Below, in pieces: positions 61,231 through 64,000 of a DNA stretch of 64,000 nucleotides; position 1 is the first letter of the stretch, and every line of letters starts with the position of its first letter. The notes beneath the pieces were generated by a model. That model did not search any database. It saw only the letters and a list, made by a program, of their open reading frames with translations, and was not told the DNA's origin. The stretch comes from JBMDXB01 sp048594885. GTDB lineage: Bacteria; Acidobacteriota; Vicinamibacteria; Vicinamibacterales; 2-12-FULL-66-21. The DNA is taken from assembly GCA_048594885.1 (NCBI GenBank), contig JBMDXB010000030.1:124001-188000 (forward strand). Reading direction: 5' to 3'. The position numbers and the translations under genes were made by a program.

Positions 61231-61786
61231 ATTCACCAAAGACTTCGGCGTCGAAGCGATAGATGCGGGCGCCGCGCCGCCACGCGTCGGGCGGGAGGCC
61301 GGCCTTCACGCACGTCTGCCGCAGGAACTGCTCGACGGTCCAGTGATGCTCGGTCGCGACCTGCGGCAGCAGCAGACCGCGCCGGAAGCCCTGCTCCGCG
61401 ACGAGGCCATGCCGCCCGATCGTGATCGCGCTGGCGTCATGCGGGTCGATTTCCTCGAGCGGGCCCAGCACGGACACCTCGAGGCTCAGATCGCAGAGCT
61501 CGTCGGACGCGACGGGAGGAAATCGCGGATCGCGGCTCGCCGCGTCGGCCGCGCAGCGGGCCACTTCTTCGACCAGGCTCGCGCGGCACTGCAGCGTGCC
61601 GAGGCAGCCGCGCAGCTCTCCGTCGCGCTTGATGGTGACGAAGGCGCCGGAGGCGGAAATTGGGACACTCTCCGTTTTCGCCTTCGTCTTGCCGAAAACA
61701 GTGAGTGTCCCGGTTTCCGCGACCTGGCGCTCGACCGCTCGCCGCGCGACGTCGAGGAGCGCCCGCTTCTGCTCGTCAGTCAGCAT
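61229..61786 (-). CDS. amrA: AMMECR1-domain protein (AmmeMemoRadiSam system protein A)
   Basis: A 185-residue protein of the AMMECR1 family. The signature is LRGCLGTLQCRASLVEEV (around 58-75), preceded by GAFVTIKRDGE and followed by SRDPRFPPV and LSLEVSVLGPLEEI. The C-terminal part matches the family to the end (LPPDAWRRGARIYRFDAEVF). In many prokaryotes it is encoded with a MEMO1 homologue and a radical SAM enzyme, forming the AmmeMemoRadiSam set, whose reaction is unknown. It overlaps the MEMO1-like gene by 11 bases. No radical SAM gene is in this window. Confidence 0.93.
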   Translation of the reverse strand: MLTDEQKRALLDVARRAVERQVAETGTLTVFGKTKAKTESVPISASGAFVTIKRDGELRGCLGTLQCRASLVEEVARCAADAASRDPRFPPVASDELCDLSLEVSVLGPLEEIDPHDASAITIGRHGLVAEQGFRRGLLLPQVATEHHWTVEQFLRQTCVKAGLPPDAWRRGARIYRFDAEVFGE

Positions 61787-62633
61787 CGAACTCGCCGAAC
61801 GCGGCGGCGAGGTAGCCCACCACTCCGCTGTAATCGCCTGAAATCTCGCCCGAGTGGCCGTACTTCAGCACCCGTCCCTGCCGCGCGCCCAGCTCGCGCG
61901 CGGCCATCATCACCGCGATCGCCGCGCCGCCGCCGCATGCGACGTAGCGGCCGCGCTCCGGCTCCGGATACCGTTCGAACTCTTCCAGCAGACGATCGGG
62001 ATCGAAGGCCTCGACACATTCCTGCACGCGCGCGTCGTGTTGCGCGGCGCTCGCGGCGTCGAGGTAGTGCGAGAGGTCGCTGCTGGCGACGAGCAGCGGC
62101 CGCCGATCGCGGAACGCGTCGGCGAGCGCCGCGGCAAGCTGCAGAATCGTCTCGTGGCGCTGATAGCCGATGAGCAGCGGCACGATCGGCAAGTCCGGCA
62201 TCAGCCGCTTGAGAAACGGTAACTGCATCTCGAGCGAGTGTTCGCGACGGTGCGCGGCAGGCAGCGGCTGAACCACCGGCGCGGCTGCGATCGCGGTGGC
62301 TCCGCGCTCGTCGATTGGAACCAGGCCGAAGGGCGTCTCGAACGCGCCGTGCGGCCACAGCGCCACGCCATCGAAGCCGGCGTAGTGCGAGGGACCGACG
62401 AGCACGGCGACGTCGTAGTCTCCCGACGCGACAGCCTTGTAGGAGTACGCGCCGATCGGCCCGGAGAACATGATCCCCGCATGGGGCGCGATGACCGCAC
62501 GGATGCGGCCAGGCGGCAGCTCCTGCACGCGTCCCACGTAATCGTCCACTTCCCGCGCGAGCGCTCCGGCGCTTCCCGGGTACCACGTTCCAGCCACCGC
62601 CGCCGGCCTGACTATCATCGTCGGACGCTCCAT
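61776..62633 (-). CDS. amrB: MEMO1-family protein (AmmeMemoRadiSam system protein B)
   Basis: A 285-residue protein similar to human MEMO1 and to class III extradiol dioxygenases. Visible motifs are PAAVAGTWYPG near the N-terminus, VIAPHAGIMFSGPIGAYSYK, LVGPSHYAGFDGVALWPHGAFETP, HSLEMQLPFL and VASSDLSHYLD. The His residues in these motifs form the possible metal site. The MIVRPAAVAG start five codons downstream is also possible. It is upstream of and overlaps the AMMECR1-like gene by 11 bases, so both are made together. Confidence 0.93.
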   Translation of the reverse strand: MERPTMIVRPAAVAGTWYPGSAGALAREVDDYVGRVQELPPGRIRAVIAPHAGIMFSGPIGAYSYKAVASGDYDVAVLVGPSHYAGFDGVALWPHGAFETPFGLVPIDERGATAIAAAPVVQPLPAAHRREHSLEMQLPFLKRLMPDLPIVPLLIGYQRHETILQLAAALADAFRDRRPLLVASSDLSHYLDAASAAQHDARVQECVEAFDPDRLLEEFERYPEPERGRYVACGGGAAIAVMMAARELGARQGRVLKYGHSGEISGDYSGVVGYLAAAFGEFDAD

Positions 62634-62651
62634 GTCGGAGGCACGCGGTCA

Positions 62652-62710
62652 CGTAGGGGCGGAGCTTGCTCCGCCCGCGTTGTCGGGCCGACCAAGGTCG
62701 GCCCCTACGC
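62652..62710. repeat. Two GTAGGG-type hairpins
   Basis: GTAGGGGCGGAGCTTGCTCC with CGCCC, and an opposite-facing copy GGCCGACCAAGGTCGGCCCC followed by TAC. The arrangement matches that at 58856-58911 with a single base changed in the first stem loop. It lies in the divergent gap between the MEMO1-like and gatC genes. Confidence 0.85.
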
Positions 62711-62718
62711 CGAATATC

Positions 62719-62767
62719 TCACTCGGCCTACTCGGCCTACTCGGACCACTCGGACCACTCGGATCTG
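62719..62767. repeat. Nonamer tandem repeat ACTCGGMCY
   Basis: Five copies of a 9-base unit (CACTCGGCC, TACTCGGCC, TACTCGGAC, CACTCGGAC, CACTCGGAT). They end at an extended -10 element (TGCTAGCAT, 62766-62774) seven bases before the gatC start. Confidence 0.8.
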
Positions 62768-62781
62768 CTAGCATCCTACCC

Positions 62782-63075
62782 ATGTCCGAACGGTTCACGC
62801 GCGAACAGATCGAGACGATTGCGCGTCTCGCGCGCGTCGATCTCGCCCCAGGCGAACAGGAGCTCTTCGCCCGCCAGCTCGCCGACATCGTCGCCTACGT
62901 GACGACGCTGCAGGACGTCGAGACGAGCGGTGTGCCGCCGACGTCGCACGCGCTGGTGACCGAGATGCCGATGCGCGACGACGAGGTGCGGGAGTCGCTC
63001 CCGCGTGACGCGGCAATGGCGGCGGCGCCGCTCGCGGCGGCCGGTCTGTTCAAGGTACCACGGGTGTTGGGCTGA
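62782..63075 (+). CDS. gatC: Aspartyl/glutamyl-tRNA amidotransferase subunit C
   Basis: A 97-residue protein with the GatC signatures: FTREQIETIARLARVDL (5-21), a helix around FARQLADIVAYVTTLQDVET, and RDDEVRESLPRDAAMAAAP in the tail. GatC wraps around GatA and stabilises the GatCAB complex, which turns Glu-tRNA(Gln) or Asp-tRNA(Asn) into the amidated forms. The TGA stop overlaps the gatA ATG (TGATG). An extended -10 element (TGCTAGCAT) lies seven bases upstream. Confidence 0.95.
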   Translation: MSERFTREQIETIARLARVDLAPGEQELFARQLADIVAYVTTLQDVETSGVPPTSHALVTEMPMRDDEVRESLPRDAAMAAAPLAAAGLFKVPRVLG

Positions 63076-64000
63076 TGGATCCGTCGAGCGCCCGCGCGAT
63101 TCGCGATGCCGTTCGCCGCGGCGATGTGTCGGCCACGGAGGTCGTGCGTGCGGCGCTCGACCGCGTCGAGCAGACCGACGCAGGGTTGCACGCGTTTCAC
63201 ACGGTCACGGCGGAGCAGGCGCTGGAGCGGGCGGCCGAGCTCGACCGGCGTCGAGCTGAGCTCGCAGAGCTGCCGCTGCTCGGCGTGCCGGTGGCGATCA
63301 AGGACAACATCTGCACGCGCGGCGTGAAGACGACCGCAGGTTCGGGCATCCTGCGCGACTACGTCTCGCCGTACGACGCGACGGTGGTCGAACGGCTGAC
63401 CGCGGCTGGCGCGGTGATCGTCGGCAAGACGAACTGCGACGAGTTCGCGATGGGGTCGTCCACCGAGAATTCGGCGTTCGGCATCACGCGGAATCCGTGG
63501 GCGCCCGATCGAATTCCCGGCGGATCGAGCGGCGGCTCCGCCGTCGCCGTCGCGGCGCGGCAGGTGCCGCTCGCGCTGGGCTCGGATACCGGCGGATCCA
63601 TCCGCCAGCCCGCGGCGATGTGCGGGGTGGTCGGGCTCAAGCCGACCTATGGCACGGTCTCACGCTACGGCCTGCTGGCATTCGCTTCGTCGCTCGATCA
63701 GATCGGACCGATTGCCGGCAACGTTGAGGATGCGGCAATCGTGCTCGACGTGATCGCCGGACACGACCCGCGCGATTCCACGTCGCACCGCGGCCCGAGC
63801 AAGTTCGGGCCCTACGACGCCGCCGTCGCCACATCGCACGGCGGCCCGAGCAAGCTCGGGCCCTACGACGCCGCCGTAGGGGCCGGGCGAGCCCCGCCCG
63901 ATCTGCGCCGCCTGCGCGTCGGCGTGCCGCGCGCGCTGATGGTGGAAGGGGTTGACCGGGAAGTGCTCGCCGCGCTCGAGTCCTCGATTGCGCGCATGGT
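63075..64000 (+). CDS. gatA: Aspartyl/glutamyl-tRNA amidotransferase subunit A, 5' part, with in-frame repeat insertion
   Basis: The first 308 codons of gatA; the gene runs off the window. The amidase signature region is intact: catalytic Lys in PVAIKDNI (near 76-80), the Gly/Ser-rich PGGSSGGSAVAVAA near 155, and the cis-Ser/Ser pair in SDTGGSIRQPAA. After the conserved DPRDSTS there is an unusual segment of about 40 residues, two near-identical 17-codon blocks (HRGPSKFGPYDAAV, HGGPSKLGPYDAAV) and GAGRAPPDL, before the family resumes with LRVGVPRALMVEG. At the DNA level this segment is a set of GTAGGG-type hairpin repeats. The start shares the base A with the gatC stop. Confidence 0.95.
   Translation, partial: MDPSSARAIRDAVRRGDVSATEVVRAALDRVEQTDAGLHAFHTVTAEQALERAAELDRRRAELAELPLLGVPVAIKDNICTRGVKTTAGSGILRDYVSPYDATVVERLTAAGAVIVGKTNCDEFAMGSSTENSAFGITRNPWAPDRIPGGSSGGSAVAVAARQVPLALGSDTGGSIRQPAAMCGVVGLKPTYGTVSRYGLLAFASSLDQIGPIAGNVEDAAIVLDVIAGHDPRDSTSHRGPSKFGPYDAAVATSHGGPSKLGPYDAAVGAGRAPPDLRRLRVGVPRALMVEGVDREVLAALESSIARM
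63783..63905. repeat. GTAGGG-type hairpin repeats inside gatA
   Basis: Two tandem 51-base units (63783-63833, 63834-63884), 41 of the first 43 bases identical. Each has a GGCCCGA...TCGGGCC hairpin followed by CTAC, which is the reverse complement of GTAGGGCCCGA(A/G)CTTGC. A third, degenerate unit (GTAGGGGCCGGGCGAGCCCC) follows. The 51-base period keeps the reading frame, and the orientation used in gatA has no stop codon because TAG reads as the second half of GTA-GGG or as CTA-C on the other strand. Confidence 0.9.

Noticed and set aside
63783..63905. Frameshift or assembly error in gatA
   Set aside because: The reading frame stays open through both 51-base units and returns to clear GatA sequence; the unit length is a multiple of three.

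Overview
The window reads as one contiguous piece of a high-GC chromosome from a Gram-negative (diderm) bacterium, most likely an acidobacterium of the Vicinamibacteria type. This is inference from gene content: lpxB and lpxD, a TonB-dependent receptor with an ExbB/ExbD/ExbD/TonB operon, a duplicated-permease (ADOP) ABC protein, a Ser/Thr kinase fused to a WD40-like beta-propeller, a sortilin-type BNR protein, many secreted metallopeptidases, and GatCAB. No rRNA, tRNA, CRISPR array, prophage or insertion sequence was seen. About 60 genes are supported. Most are short operons whose genes overlap by 1-4 bases.

Layout. 0-8 kb: end of a BNR/sortilin-like protein, phosphodiester glycosidase, MsbA-like exporter with a HAD phosphatase, TonB-dependent receptor with a clear intrinsic terminator. 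8-13.6 kb: zinc peptidase, two cytochrome c-type proteins (one with a copper-monooxygenase-like part), a heavy-metal-binding protein and an FHA-GAF-HD-GYP signalling protein. 13.7-22.6 kb: M28 peptidase, ChaN-like protein, exbB-exbD-exbD-tonB, YceI, TerC, an aconitase with reversed domain order, ApaG. 22.57-23.17 kb: a gene-free block of nested inverted repeats. 23.2-24.2 kb: Aat and a UspA protein. 24.2-32.2 kb: an ArsR-family regulator with a palindromic operator over its start, then a six-gene hydrogenase-4/complex I-like operon (I-B-C-E-F-G) and a [2Fe-2S] ferredoxin. The large subunit has lost all four nickel-binding cysteines, so this is an energy-converting-hydrogenase-related (Ehr-type) complex and not a hydrogenase.

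32.2-42.7 kb: an SDR probably acting as threonine dehydrogenase, M64 peptidase, rhomboid with a zinc ribbon, extended SDR, a 59-residue zinc-finger-like protein, YciE/F ferritin-like protein, YqgE, kinase, UdgX and QueG. 42.7-50.7 kb: aconitase A, ADOP permease, S9 peptidase, two tiny disordered hydrophilic proteins. 50.7-58.8 kb: beta-barrel, matrixin, an unrecognised secreted protein, LpxB, an inactive/active M16 pair, LpxD, and a possible K+/H+ exchange-related protein. 58.9-64 kb: MgtC, zinc phospholipase C/S1-P1-like enzyme, endonuclease IV, AMMECR1 and MEMO1 homologues, GatC, and the start of GatA, which runs off the window.

The second layer is repetitive. Two kinds of short repeat lie between genes and often run into their ends. 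One kind is 7-9-base tandem repeats, different at each locus. The other is a family of short hairpins beginning GTAGGG, whose stem sequence changes from copy to copy while the pairing is kept. Copies of the hairpin supply stop codons, and two or three are fused in frame into gatA. Many start codons lie only 6-12 bases after a TATAAT/TACAAT-like hexamer, which suggests leaderless or nearly leaderless mRNAs.
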